Part shown: piece after piece, positions 1 to 8,613 of the stretch
Position numbering within the stretch: position 1 is the stretch's first letter
How the letters are laid out: every line of letters starts with the position of its first letter
Assembly (NCBI GenBank): GCA_913775265.1
Contig: CAJYJH010000028.1
Location: 1-35,074, forward strand
Length of the DNA stretch: 35,074 nt
Source of the DNA: an uncultured Mucilaginibacter sp.
GTDB taxonomy: Bacteria > Bacteroidota > Bacteroidia > Sphingobacteriales > Sphingobacteriaceae
Reading direction: 5' to 3'
The notes under the pieces: model-generated
Database searches by the model: none
The model's input: only the letters and a program-made list of their open reading frames with translations
Told to the model about the DNA's origin: nothing
Position numbers and translations under genes: made by a program

Positions 1-10
1 TTTTTCGCGT

Positions 11-1351
11 TTAAAAAGCCTCGTTCAGCCCTAAAAAGAATCCTTTAGAACCGTATTTACCAAAAGCGTAATCGAGGCATAAGTTGGTACGGGTGGCTTT
101 ATTAAACAATACCCGCAGACCGCCGCCCCCGCCGGGTTGCCACTTTTCAAATAGTTCGGTACCTACACCATCTTTAGCCGTTTGCACGTTAGCAAATGCA
201 ACGCCGCTAATGAATTTATTGCGTGTAATCGGGAAACGATACTCAGCCTCCGAGTAGTTAAATTGCGTGCCCTTAAAATAACCAATGGTATAACCACGAC
301 CACTGCGTAAGCTTGGATCTTTAGCTGTGCCGGGCAACTCTAGGTAAGGCACCGCACCGGTTACTACGTACGAGCCCCAATTCCACAAAGCAATTACGTG
401 TTCGGGATTGCGGCGTGAGAGGCTGAAGTATTTTCTAAAATCAGTGGTAAATATGGTAGCATTTTTACTGCTGCCCATCCAGCTTTGATTTGCCCTCAAG
501 CCTACGTCGGCATAAATACCTTTGTATGCCCTGTTCTGGTTGTCGCGCGTTGTATATTCGGCGCTAAAAATTAACCCATTGGCGCTGTAGTTGCTGCCGT
601 TAAAGCCGTAACGTTCGTTGTAAATGTTGTAAGGTGTAAGCGCAGTGGTTGAGCGCTTGTCTTCAATATTTCTTCGGATGTCGAATGATACACCAGCACC
701 TACAAAAAAGTCTTTAGCTATATTTTTATAAACTTTTTCCCTGAAATTGTAGAACATAGAGTTATAGGCAAAAGGTTTCCGGTCTGCATTCACCAACGCC
801 TGGTCGGCTGCACTGCCATTGTTAGCTTGCCCTATACCCAAGCCAAAATCGGGAGTAACAGTCTTGGCTACAATGAGGCTGCCCTGCAAGTTCCATTTGT
901 TGCCGGATGTAAACACATTGTGGTTAATGTAAAAGTAAATAATGTTTTTAGTGGTTATGGAAGCAGACGTAGCTGCTACTGACAGCAGCGTGTTAGGATC
1001 ATTACCTAACTTACGGCCGGCCACTGCCTTAATGCCAATCTGAAAACCGATACTGGGATTAGCTGCAATATTAGGTATAACGGTGATGCCTGATTTCTTT
1101 TTTAATGGATCGGGTTTTCTGTGAGGATGTAAAATATCATTTACCAAGTCACCAAAATCGTACTGCTTATACAACGTATCTACCACACGTGGACTTTTGC
1201 TTTGCAAGTGGCGCAGTGAGTCGGCTTTTAACGAATCGACAGGGGCGGTAGCTTGAGCAAAAGTATCATTGTAGGCGCCGATTAATATAGCGAATAACAC
1301 AAATTGAGCCGCCCCAAGCCCCTTAGTAATATGAATAAAACGTTTCTTCAA
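11..1351 (-). CDS. Omp85/BamA-TamA-type outer membrane barrel protein
   Basis: Secreted beta-barrel protein of the Omp85 surface-antigen type, expected in the outer membrane. The mature part is rich in alternating aromatic/polar strands, has an RGY motif (GRGYTIGYF) like the conserved Omp85 loop-6 (V/I)RG(F/Y) motif, and ends in Phe, the usual OMP C-terminal signal. It is short (about 446 aa) and has no clear POTRA repeats, so it is more like the stand-alone BamA/TamA-like proteins common in Bacteroidota than BamA itself. There is no ATG near the N-terminus. The open frame reaches a TTG at 1378, but the TTG at 1351 gives a typical signal peptide (MKKRFIHITKG, hydrophobic core, then TFAQA cleavage site), so I chose 1351. 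It is divergent from pfkB. The substrate or partner is unknown. Confidence 0.8.
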   Translation of the reverse strand: MKKRFIHITKGLGAAQFVLFAILIGAYNDTFAQATAPVDSLKADSLRHLQSKSPRVVDTLYKQYDFGDLVNDILHPHRKPDPLKKKSGITVIPNIAANPSIGFQIGIKAVAGRKLGNDPNTLLSVAATSASITTKNIIYFYINHNVFTSGNKWNLQGSLIVAKTVTPDFGLGIGQANNGSAADQALVNADRKPFAYNSMFYNFREKVYKNIAKDFFVGAGVSFDIRRNIEDKRSTTALTPYNIYNERYGFNGSNYSANGLIFSAEYTTRDNQNRAYKGIYADVGLRANQSWMGSSKNATIFTTDFRKYFSLSRRNPEHVIALWNWGSYVVTGAVPYLELPGTAKDPSLRSGRGYTIGYFKGTQFNYSEAEYRFPITRNKFISGVAFANVQTAKDGVGTELFEKWQPGGGGGLRVLFNKATRTNLCLDYAFGKYGSKGFFLGLNEAF

Positions 1352-1565
1352 AACCGTGAGATTAATGAATTGCCACAAGTAATAAAGTTGTACAATTGAA
1401 TTACAAACGAATTGTTTGATGATAAGCGTCTGTACAACGTCAAGAAACTAAAAGCTCTGACTCCTGTCCCTGTCAGAAACTGGGTTCTTACTAAAGGCAT
1501 AATTTCCATTTTATCTGCTCCGGAAGATGGCTATATTACAACACTTGAATATAACCTGATACCGC

Positions 1566-2504
1566 ATGAAACATATTGTCACTCTTACGTTGAGCCCGGT
1601 AGTTGATAAAAGCACTACTGTTGAAAAGATCGTAGCCGACCAGAAACTGATTTGTATTGAGCCAAGGTTTGAAGCGGGGGGCGGAGGTATCAATGTGTCG
1701 CGCGGATTGAAACGGTTGAACATAACATCATTGGCTGTGTTCCCGTCGGGTGGCTTAACCGGGCAGCATTTACAGGATTTACTCAAAGCAGAGCATATCA
1801 ACCAGATGCCGGTACTTACCGAGAAAATGACCCGCGAAAACTTTATCGTCATTAACCGCGAGATACATGAGGAATATCGTTTCGGGATGCCTGCCGTAGA
1901 GTTATTGCCTAAAGAAGAGCGTGAGATACTTAGCGTGATCAGGAAGCTTTTGCCCAAACCCAAGTTTATAGTGGTAAGCGGAGGAATGCCGCCGGGCCTG
2001 AGTCCTGACTTTTTAGCCAAAGTTGCCCGAATAGCACAGCAGGACGAAGCTAAACTCATTGTAGATACCTCGGGGGAGGCACTGAAGTATGCCGTGGAAG
2101 AAGGGGTTTATTTATTGAAACCTAACCAGGCAGAATTAAGCAAGCTTACCGGAATAGATATTAAAGACGTTAGTGCGGTTGAGGCAGCTGCAAAGCAAAT
2201 TATTGACAAAGGCAAGTGCCAGATTATCGTAGTGTCTTTAGGTGCCCAGGGTGCTTATGTGGCTACCCGTGGCTTTAGCGAATTTGTCGAAGCACCACCC
2301 GTAGAAAAACGCAGCACCGTTGGCGCCGGCGATAGTATGGTAGCTGGGATGGTTTATGCCTGCGAAAAGGGAATGGACATCCGTCAGATGGTACGCATGG
2401 GCATTGCCTGCGGCAGTGCCGCCACAATGAACCCCGGACCGGAGCTTTTTAATAAGGCCGACGCTGAGAAACTGTTTCAGCAAATGATGAATAGAATGAA
2501 ATAG
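1566..2504 (+). CDS. pfkB: 6-phosphofructokinase, PfkB (ribokinase) family
   Basis: Cytoplasmic sugar kinase of the PfkB/ribokinase fold, 312 aa, the normal family length. The closest pattern I can recall is E. coli PfkB (6-phosphofructokinase II): the start MKHIVTLTLSPVVDKS, the substrate-binding glycine run EAGGGGINVSRG at residues 36-47, SGEALKYA around 169-176, LLKPNQAEL at 183-191, and the ATP-site signature TVGAGDSMVAG at 251-261, in which Asp256 is the expected catalytic base. The predicted reaction is fructose-6-phosphate to fructose-1,6-bisphosphate in glycolysis. A 1-phosphofructokinase or tagatose-6-phosphate kinase is the alternative; no fructose PTS gene is next to it. It is convergent with the following SDR gene, with only 10 bases between stop codons. 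Confidence 0.88.
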   Translation: MKHIVTLTLSPVVDKSTTVEKIVADQKLICIEPRFEAGGGGINVSRGLKRLNITSLAVFPSGGLTGQHLQDLLKAEHINQMPVLTEKMTRENFIVINREIHEEYRFGMPAVELLPKEEREILSVIRKLLPKPKFIVVSGGMPPGLSPDFLAKVARIAQQDEAKLIVDTSGEALKYAVEEGVYLLKPNQAELSKLTGIDIKDVSAVEAAAKQIIDKGKCQIIVVSLGAQGAYVATRGFSEFVEAPPVEKRSTVGAGDSMVAGMVYACEKGMDIRQMVRMGIACGSAATMNPGPELFNKADAEKLFQQMMNRMK

Positions 2505-2514
2505 TTACGACTTA

Positions 2515-3219
2515 CTATGGTGTTGTTACAGCAACTGGTAGAATTTTACCGTTAAAAAACTTATGACCGGTGGTGGCAAAGTCGGCAATATATTTACCCA
2601 TTTCAAACGCCATTACCGGCGACTGATAATCCGGGAAAGCTTGTTCCAGCATTTCGGTTTGGGCCGAACCTAAGGCCAGGCAATTAACGCTGATCTGCCT
2701 GTCTTTTAATTCTAAAGCCAAACACTCGGTTAAAGTATGCAGTGCGCCCTTGCTGGCCGAGTATGCTGCTAAACCGGTAAACTTTACACTGCCCTGTACG
2801 CCGCCCATGCTGCCAATGTTTACAATGTGCCCGCCCTGGGTAATCTGGGGTAACAGGTTTTGTATCATGCGCACGTGGCCAATATAGTTGCTTTGCAGCA
2901 TCTCTATAAAATCGCCTTCGTGCAGTTTTTCAAAAGGTTTGTTTACCAGGGCGCCAGCATTGTTAATCAACACATCAACCTTACCCTCAAACCGGGTGTT
3001 GATAAACTGTTGCAAACCTGCATACTCATCGTGTACAATGTCAAAAGCTATCGGGTAAAGTGTACAGTCGGGGTTTAAGCCTTTCGCTATTTCCAGCAAA
3101 CGGGTAAGTTTATCCTGCGAGCGCGCCAGGGCAATCACCTGATAATTGTTCTGTAAAATTAATTCCAATACGGCTTCAAAACCTACGCCGCTGCTTGCTC
3201 CGGTAATAACTATATTCAT
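2515..3219 (-). CDS. SDR-family NAD(P)-dependent oxidoreductase
   Basis: Classical short-chain dehydrogenase/reductase of 234 aa with a single Rossmann fold. Visible motifs are the cofactor loop TGASSGVG at residues 6-13, NNAG at 86-89, the catalytic Ser137 in NIGSMGG and the active-site YSASK at 153-157. ALARSQDKL at the end of beta-2 puts an Arg where NADP-preferring enzymes often carry a basic residue, which hints at NADPH, but this is weak. The substrate cannot be told from sequence. The ATG at 3219 directly precedes the glycine-rich strand, as in the family. The gene is 42 bases downstream of the flippase-like gene on the same strand and may be co-transcribed with it. Confidence 0.9.
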   Translation of the reverse strand: MNIVITGASSGVGFEAVLELILQNNYQVIALARSQDKLTRLLEIAKGLNPDCTLYPIAFDIVHDEYAGLQQFINTRFEGKVDVLINNAGALVNKPFEKLHEGDFIEMLQSNYIGHVRMIQNLLPQITQGGHIVNIGSMGGVQGSVKFTGLAAYSASKGALHTLTECLALELKDRQISVNCLALGSAQTEMLEQAFPDYQSPVMAFEMGKYIADFATTGHKFFNGKILPVAVTTP

Positions 3220-3261
3220 GGTACACTAAATATTATAAAGGTTTTGAGCTAACGTTTATGG

Positions 3262-4221
3262 TTAGCTCAGGTTTGGTTTAGCTTGCTCTTCTTCGGTATC
3301 TTCCTCAATCACAATAGGCGGAAGGCCTTCCTGCAGTTTGTTTTCATTGAAAACGTAATACACGCCAATCAGCGATACAATAGCCGATACTACGTAAAAC
3401 GACAAACTTACAAACACCGCCAAACTGGCGTTCATGTGAAATATGCCCGACAACCAGGTAAAAATGTACTCGCGTGCACCCAATCCGCCCAAAGTAAAAG
3501 GAAACACCGCCGCTAATGATGACATTAAAAAGCTAAGCAGATAAGGCGCAAACTTGCCGTTAAAATGCAGCCCTAGTAAGATTAATAATATGGTAAGTAC
3601 CTGTAATGATTGTACACCCAAGGCCTTCAAATGCGCCTCAAAAAAGTAATGAGTGTACTCTTTAAAAAAGCGGCGCATTACCAGGTAGTAAATGGCAGTT
3701 CCTCCTAAAAATACACTCAGCGGAATAGCAATGTGAATATGTATCTGCGGCACAAATAAAATAAGTGCCATCGTTATAAAACCAATCGCCCAAAAGCCGC
3801 TCAACCTATCGAACAAAATGGCCCAAAACACTTTTTTAGCAGGCAGATTATAGCGTTGATTAAGCAGATAGATTTTATAGCCATCGCCGCCAATACCACC
3901 CGGCAGGCATAGGTTGTAAAACATACCCAGCAGGTATAATCTTAAGTTAAACCTAATATCCAGACGCAGGTGAATAGATTTAAAATAGCTTAACAGGCGG
4001 GAGGCCGATACGATAGTTGACGTAAAAAAACAAAGCAGTGCTGCAACCATCCACCATGGGTTAGACTGAGCAATTAAACCTTTGACTTTTCCTATTTCAA
4101 TTTTGCTGAATACGTAATAAAGTAAGGCAGAGGTTACTGCAATTTTGAGCAGCAGTTTGGTAATGCTCCAGAGCGTATCTTTCCAGGTTTTGGGCTTGGC
4201 AGCTTTTTCTTTAGCTATCAT
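3262..4221 (-). CDS. LPG-synthase-TM/UPF0104-like integral membrane protein
   Basis: Polytopic inner-membrane protein of about 319 aa with roughly eight hydrophobic segments. It resembles the lysylphosphatidylglycerol-synthase transmembrane family (MprF flippase domain, AglD, UPF0104). Family-like signatures are the NLCLPGGIGGDGYKIYLL stretch, with a Gly-rich turn between helices, and FPFTLGGLGAREYIF, the conserved GGxGxRE motif near the C-terminal helices. Members are thought to move or modify lipid-linked intermediates, but no substrate is predictable here and the aminoacyl-transferase domain of MprF is absent. The frame opens at a TTG (4248), but the ATG at 4221 starts a cleaner protein (MIAKEKAAKPK, then the first helix). 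The C-terminus is acidic (EEDTEEEQ). Confidence 0.82.
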   Translation of the reverse strand: MIAKEKAAKPKTWKDTLWSITKLLLKIAVTSALLYYVFSKIEIGKVKGLIAQSNPWWMVAALLCFFTSTIVSASRLLSYFKSIHLRLDIRFNLRLYLLGMFYNLCLPGGIGGDGYKIYLLNQRYNLPAKKVFWAILFDRLSGFWAIGFITMALILFVPQIHIHIAIPLSVFLGGTAIYYLVMRRFFKEYTHYFFEAHLKALGVQSLQVLTILLILLGLHFNGKFAPYLLSFLMSSLAAVFPFTLGGLGAREYIFTWLSGIFHMNASLAVFVSLSFYVVSAIVSLIGVYYVFNENKLQEGLPPIVIEEDTEEEQAKPNLS

Positions 4222-4426
4222 GTATGCCTGCAAAACTATGAAAAACAAATTAAACCAATTTATTCAGGCCAAAAAGCTTACGATTTGATGAATGACTGGT
4301 GTAGCTAAATGATTGATTTTTAGTGATATTTTTTTAATTAGATTAACAGATATACATCTGTATGTAATAACTTAAACCGTGGCCCAAGTATTGCGGAGGT
4401 AGCATCAGTAATTAATGTATAATCCG

Positions 4427-4434
4427 TATTTTTG
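4427..4434 (+). promoter_or_regulatory. Putative Bacteroidota -7 box upstream of aguB
   Basis: TATTTTTG fits the Bacteroidota -7 consensus TAnnTTTG exactly and lies 18 bases before the aguB ATG. No good -33 TTTG was found at the expected 19-21 base spacing, so the call is tentative. Further upstream, 4346-4361 holds an imperfect palindrome (ACAGAT, four bases, ATCTGT) in the region shared with the divergent flippase-like gene. Confidence 0.35.
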
Positions 4435-4452
4435 CGCAAATTTTAAAAGCCC

Positions 4453-5322
4453 ATGAGCAAAGTAAAAGTAGGTTTGGTACAGATGAGCTGTACGGCTGAT
4501 AAACAGCAGAATTTACATAAAGCTATTGAAAAGGTACGCGAGGCTGCTGCTAAAGGCGCGCAGATTGTGTGCTTGCAGGAGCTTTTTACCTCGTTGTATT
4601 TTTGTGACGAGGAAAATTACGACAACTTTCAGTTGGCCGAAGCTATTCCGGGCCCATCAACCGATGAGCTTTCTAAGGTAGCTGCCGAGCTGGGCGTTGT
4701 AATTATTGCCTCATTGTTTGAGAAGCGTACACAGGGTTTGTATCACAACACCACTGCGGTATTGGATGCTGATGGTGCTTACCTGGGCAAATATCGTAAA
4801 ATGCATATTCCGGACGATCCGGGCTTTTACGAGAAGTTTTATTTTACCCCAGGCGATTTAGGTTATAAAGTTTTCAATACCAAATTCGCAAAAATCGGCG
4901 TATTAATCTGTTGGGACCAGTGGTATCCTGAAGCTGCCCGTATCACCGCTTTAATGGGAGCCGAAATACTATTCTATCCAACCGCAATCGGCTGGGCATC
5001 TACACAGGATGTCGACACCAATACCGAGCAATACAACGCATGGCAAACCATACAGCGTTCGCATTCGGTAGCCAACGGCGTACACGTAGTAAGTGTTAAC
5101 CGTGTAGGCGAAGAGGTAGGTTTGAAATTCTGGGGCGGATCTTTCGTGTCTAACCCATTTGGTAAAGTTATTTTCCAGGGTGATCACCAGGAAGAACAGG
5201 TTACTGTGGTTGATTTGGATTTGGCTAAAACAGATTATTACCGTACTCACTGGCCGTTCTTACGTGACAGACGAGTGGAAACTTATCAGCCTATTACTAA
5301 ACGACTGTTGGACGATGAATAA
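4453..5322 (+). CDS. aguB: N-carbamoylputrescine amidase
   Basis: Nitrilase-superfamily carbon-nitrogen hydrolase, 289 aa, full length. The Glu-Lys-Cys triad is visible: Glu43 in LQELF, Lys116 in KYRKMHIPDD and Cys153 in LICWDQWYPE. The stretch HIPDDPGFYEKFYFTPGD and the NTEQYNAWQTIQRSHSVANG region are typical of the AguB/plant NLP1 subgroup. It hydrolyses N-carbamoylputrescine to putrescine, CO2 and ammonia in the cytoplasm. The next gene encodes the preceding enzyme, agmatine deiminase, and the two reading frames overlap by eight bases, which supports the specific assignment over a generic nitrilase. A -7-like box precedes the ATG. Confidence 0.95.
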   Translation: MSKVKVGLVQMSCTADKQQNLHKAIEKVREAAAKGAQIVCLQELFTSLYFCDEENYDNFQLAEAIPGPSTDELSKVAAELGVVIIASLFEKRTQGLYHNTTAVLDADGAYLGKYRKMHIPDDPGFYEKFYFTPGDLGYKVFNTKFAKIGVLICWDQWYPEAARITALMGAEILFYPTAIGWASTQDVDTNTEQYNAWQTIQRSHSVANGVHVVSVNRVGEEVGLKFWGGSFVSNPFGKVIFQGDHQEEQVTVVDLDLAKTDYYRTHWPFLRDRRVETYQPITKRLLDDE

Positions 5323-6364
5323 GTTAGAAAATGCTCCCGCCGGAAAAGGTTTTACTTTTCCGGCCGAATGGGCTAAGCATACGGCTACCTGGTTAAGCTG
5401 GCCGCATAAAGAAGCTTCGTGGCCCGGCAAAATCGATACTATTTATGCTAAGTACTGCGAATTCATCAAAGAAGTTGCAGCAGGCGAGTTGGTGCGCATT
5501 AACGTGGCTAACCAGCATATGGCCGATTTTGCCAAACAGCATTTGCAGCAGGTTGGGGTAGATTTAAACCGCATTCAGTTCTTTGAATTTCCTACTAATG
5601 ATGCCTGGTGCCGCGATCATGGTCCGGCGTTTTTGATTAACCCTAATACCAAACAAAAAGTAGTGGTAGACTGGGGTTACAACGCCTGGGGCGGCAAATA
5701 TCCGCCGTTTGATTTAGACGACGTGATTCCTACCCGTATTGCCGAGCATTTTGATTTGCCGGTTTATTATCCGGGTATTGTGATGGAAGGTGGTTCCGTC
5801 GATTTTAACGGTAAAGGCACAGTATTAACTACTACTGCTTGTTTACTAAACGAAAACCGTAACCCGCACCTTAATCAGCAACAAATCGAAGAACACTTGC
5901 AAAATTATTACGGCGTAGAGCAGGTGCTTTGGCTAGGTGATGGTATTGTTGGCGATGATACCGACGGGCACATTGATGATATAACCCGCTTTGTAAACGA
6001 AGATACCGTGGTTACCGTGGTTGAAGAAAACAAAAACGACGAGAACTATCACATCTTGCAAGAGAATTTGCAGTCTTTAAAAAGCATGCGTTTACTTAAT
6101 GGCAAGCAGTTAAACATTGTGGAGTTACCGATGCCTACACCGGTTATTCACGAAGATCAGTTGCTACCTGCTTCGTACGCTAACTTTTACATCAGTAACG
6201 CCGCCGTAGTGGTGCCTACTTATCGTTGTGCCAGCGATGATAAGGCATTAGATATATTGCAGCAATGTTTTACCGACCGTAAGGTGGTGGGCATTGATTC
6301 TACTGACATTATCTGGGGTTTAGGTAGCTTCCATTGCCTGAGTCAGCAAGAGCCTGAAGTTTAA
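5315..6364 (+). CDS. aguA: Agmatine deiminase (agmatine iminohydrolase)
   Basis: Peptidylarginine-deiminase-like (PPAD) family enzyme, 349 aa, converting agmatine to N-carbamoylputrescine and ammonia. Guanidino-group-modifying-enzyme motifs are present: NDAWCRDHGPAF, MEGGSVDF, GDDTDGHIDD and the C-terminal GLGSFHCLSQQEPE, where Cys341 is the expected nucleophile. The frame is open from 5159, but the upstream part is aguB in another frame. The ATG at 5315 (MNKLENAPAG) lies inside the aguB stop region (ATGAATAA, eight-base overlap) and gives the family length, so translational coupling with aguB is likely. Together the two genes form the agmatine route to putrescine; the arginine decarboxylase that would supply agmatine is not in the window. 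Confidence 0.95.
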   Translation: MNKLENAPAGKGFTFPAEWAKHTATWLSWPHKEASWPGKIDTIYAKYCEFIKEVAAGELVRINVANQHMADFAKQHLQQVGVDLNRIQFFEFPTNDAWCRDHGPAFLINPNTKQKVVVDWGYNAWGGKYPPFDLDDVIPTRIAEHFDLPVYYPGIVMEGGSVDFNGKGTVLTTTACLLNENRNPHLNQQQIEEHLQNYYGVEQVLWLGDGIVGDDTDGHIDDITRFVNEDTVVTVVEENKNDENYHILQENLQSLKSMRLLNGKQLNIVELPMPTPVIHEDQLLPASYANFYISNAAVVVPTYRCASDDKALDILQQCFTDRKVVGIDSTDIIWGLGSFHCLSQQEPEV

Positions 6365-6385
6365 AAAGATTTCTATTTAGATAGC

Positions 6386-6418
6386 AGCGGCCCGATCATT
6401 GATCGGGCCGCTTTGTTT
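6386..6418 (+). terminator. Rho-independent terminator after aguBA
   Basis: A perfect 12-bp GC-rich stem (agcggcccgatc / gatcgggccgct) with a three-base loop, followed by a short T-rich tail (ttgttt), begins 22 bases after the aguA stop. It clearly closes the aguBA operon. Confidence 0.85.
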
Positions 6419-6561
6419 ATAGGGTAAGCCCCAATTATAAAGATGAACAGTGGGCGATCATCAACGAGCCGGGCATATCTAACCTGAAAAAATGAACCGG
6501 CATAAATTTTCACCGACAAAATTGTACGTTTTACCGAGGATGTTGCTCCGGTAACCTAATC

Positions 6562-6592
6562 ACTATAGGTATAGATTAACATATACTATAGT
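6562..6592. repeat. Imperfect AT-rich inverted repeat upstream of the LiaF-like operon
   Basis: ACTATAG and TATA are mirrored by TATA and CTATAGT around an eight-base centre; one G (6569) is unpaired in the left arm. The arms total 11 bp and the repeat ends 24 bases before the ATG of the LiaF-like gene. It could be an operator or a 5'-leader hairpin for the stress operon. No regulator can be assigned from sequence. Confidence 0.35.
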
Positions 6593-6616
6593 TTTACATC
6601 ATCAAAATAATTAATC

Positions 6617-7432
6617 ATGAGTATCGAATCATCATATGCCAACCGTCCGAAAAATAACGGTAAAGTTTTCATCGGATTAATTTTACTGGTTTTGGGCACC
6701 CTGTTGTTGGTGCGCCAGTTTACCTTTTTCTTTTTCCCTAGCTGGGTATTCAGTTGGCCAATGTTACTTATCGTGATTGGCCTGTTCAGTGGCTTTAAAC
6801 ACGATTTCAAAAATTCATCGTGGTTTGTGATGGTAGTAATAGGCAGTGCATTTTTGCTGGGCCGTTTAATACCCGGATTAAATTTACGTGCTTACTTCTG
6901 GCCTTTAGCCATTATGGGACTGGGCATCTGGTTAATTATTAAGCGTAACCAAACGCCTGCCAACATGAAAAAATGGGCGCAGAAAAAAGAAGAAGTGAAG
7001 TTTGACTTTGCTCCCGAAGCCGACTACGTGGTGAAACCTGAAGGCACTGAGAAAAACCAGGAAAGCTTTGCCAGTGATACTGATCCGCTTGGCGATAGTT
7101 ACCTGGATGCCGTTTCGGTATTCGGCGGCATCAAGAAAACCATTCTGTCTAAAGACTTTAAAGGTGGCGAGATCGTGAACATTTTTGGTGGCGCTGAACT
7201 CGATTTTACCCGTGCCGATATCAACGGCATCGTGATGATTGACATTACCCAGGTATTTGGTGGTGTAAAATTACTGGTGCCTCCGCACTGGCAAGTACGT
7301 TCGGACATTGCCGCCATATTTGCGGGTATTGATGATAAACGCTTCAGCAACGCAGGTGCCCAAAGCCCCGATAAAATACTGGTACTCAAAGGTACATCCA
7401 TTTTTGGAGGAGTAGATGTACGTAGTTTTTAA
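6617..7432 (+). CDS. LiaF-like membrane protein (LiaI/LiaF TM region plus cell-wall-active-antibiotic-response domain)
   Basis: Inner-membrane protein of 271 aa. The N-terminal 110 residues form about four closely spaced hydrophobic helices (from GKVFIGLILLVLGTLLL onward), like the LiaI/LiaF transmembrane module. After a charged linker (KKWAQKKEEVKFDF), residues about 155-271 are a beta-rich repeat domain with recurring FGG motifs (VFGGIKK, IFGGAEL, VFGGVKL, IFGGVDV), the pattern of the LiaF C-terminal domain. In Firmicutes LiaF restrains the LiaS sensor kinase. Here a LytS-type kinase and LytTR regulator follow on the same strand, so a modulatory role toward them is plausible but inferred. 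Alternatives are a bactofilin-like or adhesin-like beta repeat, which I think less likely. Confidence 0.82.
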   Translation: MSIESSYANRPKNNGKVFIGLILLVLGTLLLVRQFTFFFFPSWVFSWPMLLIVIGLFSGFKHDFKNSSWFVMVVIGSAFLLGRLIPGLNLRAYFWPLAIMGLGIWLIIKRNQTPANMKKWAQKKEEVKFDFAPEADYVVKPEGTEKNQESFASDTDPLGDSYLDAVSVFGGIKKTILSKDFKGGEIVNIFGGAELDFTRADINGIVMIDITQVFGGVKLLVPPHWQVRSDIAAIFAGIDDKRFSNAGAQSPDKILVLKGTSIFGGVDVRSF

Positions 7433-7451
7433 CCTTTAAAATATAACAATC

Positions 7452-7532
7452 ATGAACTGGTATCTCATCATCGTCAGCATTTACACTATTTTAAAGTTAG
7501 TTATTGCCTTTTTTGCTGCTCCGGTAGGATAG
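7452..7532 (+). CDS. Possible 26-residue membrane micro-protein
   Basis: A short frame starts at an ATG 19 bases after the LiaF-like stop and encodes MNWYLIIVSIYTIL, then KLVIAFFAAPVG, essentially one transmembrane helix. The ATG context (ataacaatcATG) resembles that of the LiaF-like gene (aattaatcATG). It sits between two operon genes in a gap otherwise too long for this strand (146 bases). It may be a small regulator of the LiaF-like protein or kinase. It is too short to support by composition alone. Confidence 0.45.
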   Translation: MNWYLIIVSIYTILKLVIAFFAAPVG

Positions 7533-7578
7533 CCGATAAAGCAAATTTCAACCCATCCTCAAATTACAATTCTATTCA

Positions 7579-8613
7579 ATGGCTGCTTCGCTAACGGTAT
7601 TCAAAAGGTTTAACCTCGCTCTGATTATAGGCGGGGTTACCTGGATGGCCGCTCATTTATATTTGATACACGATTTTGGTTTTGATTGGTACGTAGCCGC
7701 TATTGATAGCACAGTAAGCATTGTGCCGCTTGGCGCAGCTTGCTGGCTTATTGACAATAACCTGCGTTACTATCAACCCGGCAAAGGCAGCTATATCAAT
7801 TTACTAATATGGTGTTTAACACTGGCTGCAGCCTGCACAGCCGCCGTTTGGTGGATTTTGCCCTATTTAAACGTTGGCGATACCTTTAGCGTCTTTTTAC
7901 GGCAATCGCTCATCTTAAGATTTGTAACCAGCTTTTTGGCTATTGGCTGGATGGCCATGATCAGCCTGATCTGGTACGTACAGCAAGACCAAAAAGAGAA
8001 CGAAAAACGTAAGGCCGAGGCCGAAAAGCTGGCCCGCGATGCCGAGCTTTATAACCTGCGCCAACAACTGCAACCTCACTTTTTATTCAATAGCTTAAAC
8101 TCTATTAACGCGCTGATTGGTTTTAAGCCTGATGAGGCCCGCCGCATGATACATCAACTATCTGACTTTTTACGCGGCACATTGAAAAAGGACGACCAGC
8201 AACAGGTAACGTTAAGTGAGGAGCTGCAACACCTGAACCTTTATCTGGATATCGAAAAGGTGCGTTTTGGTCATCGGCTGCAAACCGAAATTAGTTGCGA
8301 TGACCGGTGCAATAAAAGTATGTTGCCACCATTATTGTTACAGCCTATTGTAGAGAACGCCATTAAATTCGGTTTGTATGATACCACCGGCGAGGTAACC
8401 ATTAGTATACGTGCCGAGATGGAGGATAACTATCTGTCTATTATGGTACAAAACCCTTACGATCCGCAAACTGCCCGTCCGCGGCATGGTACAGGTTTTG
8501 GCATACGGGGGATACAACGCCGGCTTTATTTGTTGTTTGCCCGTAACGACCTGGTGGAAACTTTCCAAAATGATGATATATTTACCATCATGATTAAAAT
8601 TCCACAGGCATGA
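7579..8613 (+). CDS. LytS/YehU-type sensor histidine kinase
   Basis: Membrane histidine kinase of the His_kinase (PF06580) family, 344 aa. Four hydrophobic segments lie in residues 12-135 (around 12-30, 38-57, 73-98, 108-133), followed by a coiled-coil-like charged linker (QQDQKENEKRKAEAEKLARDAE). The phospho-acceptor motif QLQPHFLFNSLNSINAL contains His167. The ATP-binding part has QPIVENAIKFG (Asn260) and the G-box GTGFGIRGI at 305-313. There is no extracellular sensor domain, so any signal probably comes through the membrane part or a partner such as the LiaF-like protein encoded upstream. The stop codon overlaps the next gene's ATG (ATGA), so kinase and regulator are translationally coupled. 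Confidence 0.92.
   Translation: MAASLTVFKRFNLALIIGGVTWMAAHLYLIHDFGFDWYVAAIDSTVSIVPLGAACWLIDNNLRYYQPGKGSYINLLIWCLTLAAACTAAVWWILPYLNVGDTFSVFLRQSLILRFVTSFLAIGWMAMISLIWYVQQDQKENEKRKAEAEKLARDAELYNLRQQLQPHFLFNSLNSINALIGFKPDEARRMIHQLSDFLRGTLKKDDQQQVTLSEELQHLNLYLDIEKVRFGHRLQTEISCDDRCNKSMLPPLLLQPIVENAIKFGLYDTTGEVTISIRAEMEDNYLSIMVQNPYDPQTARPRHGTGFGIRGIQRRLYLLFARNDLVETFQNDDIFTIMIKIPQA

Noticed and set aside
1412..1606. 64-codon frame upstream of and overlapping pfkB
   Set aside because: Starts with TTG, overlaps the pfkB start by 41 bases and has no recognisable domain; pfkB is certain, so this is treated as a shadow. Its 5' part is the pfkB leader and divergent promoter region.
5159..5314. Upstream extension of aguA inside aguB
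   Set aside because: The extension translates aguB in the wrong frame; the ATG at 5315 gives the family length and a normal N-terminus.
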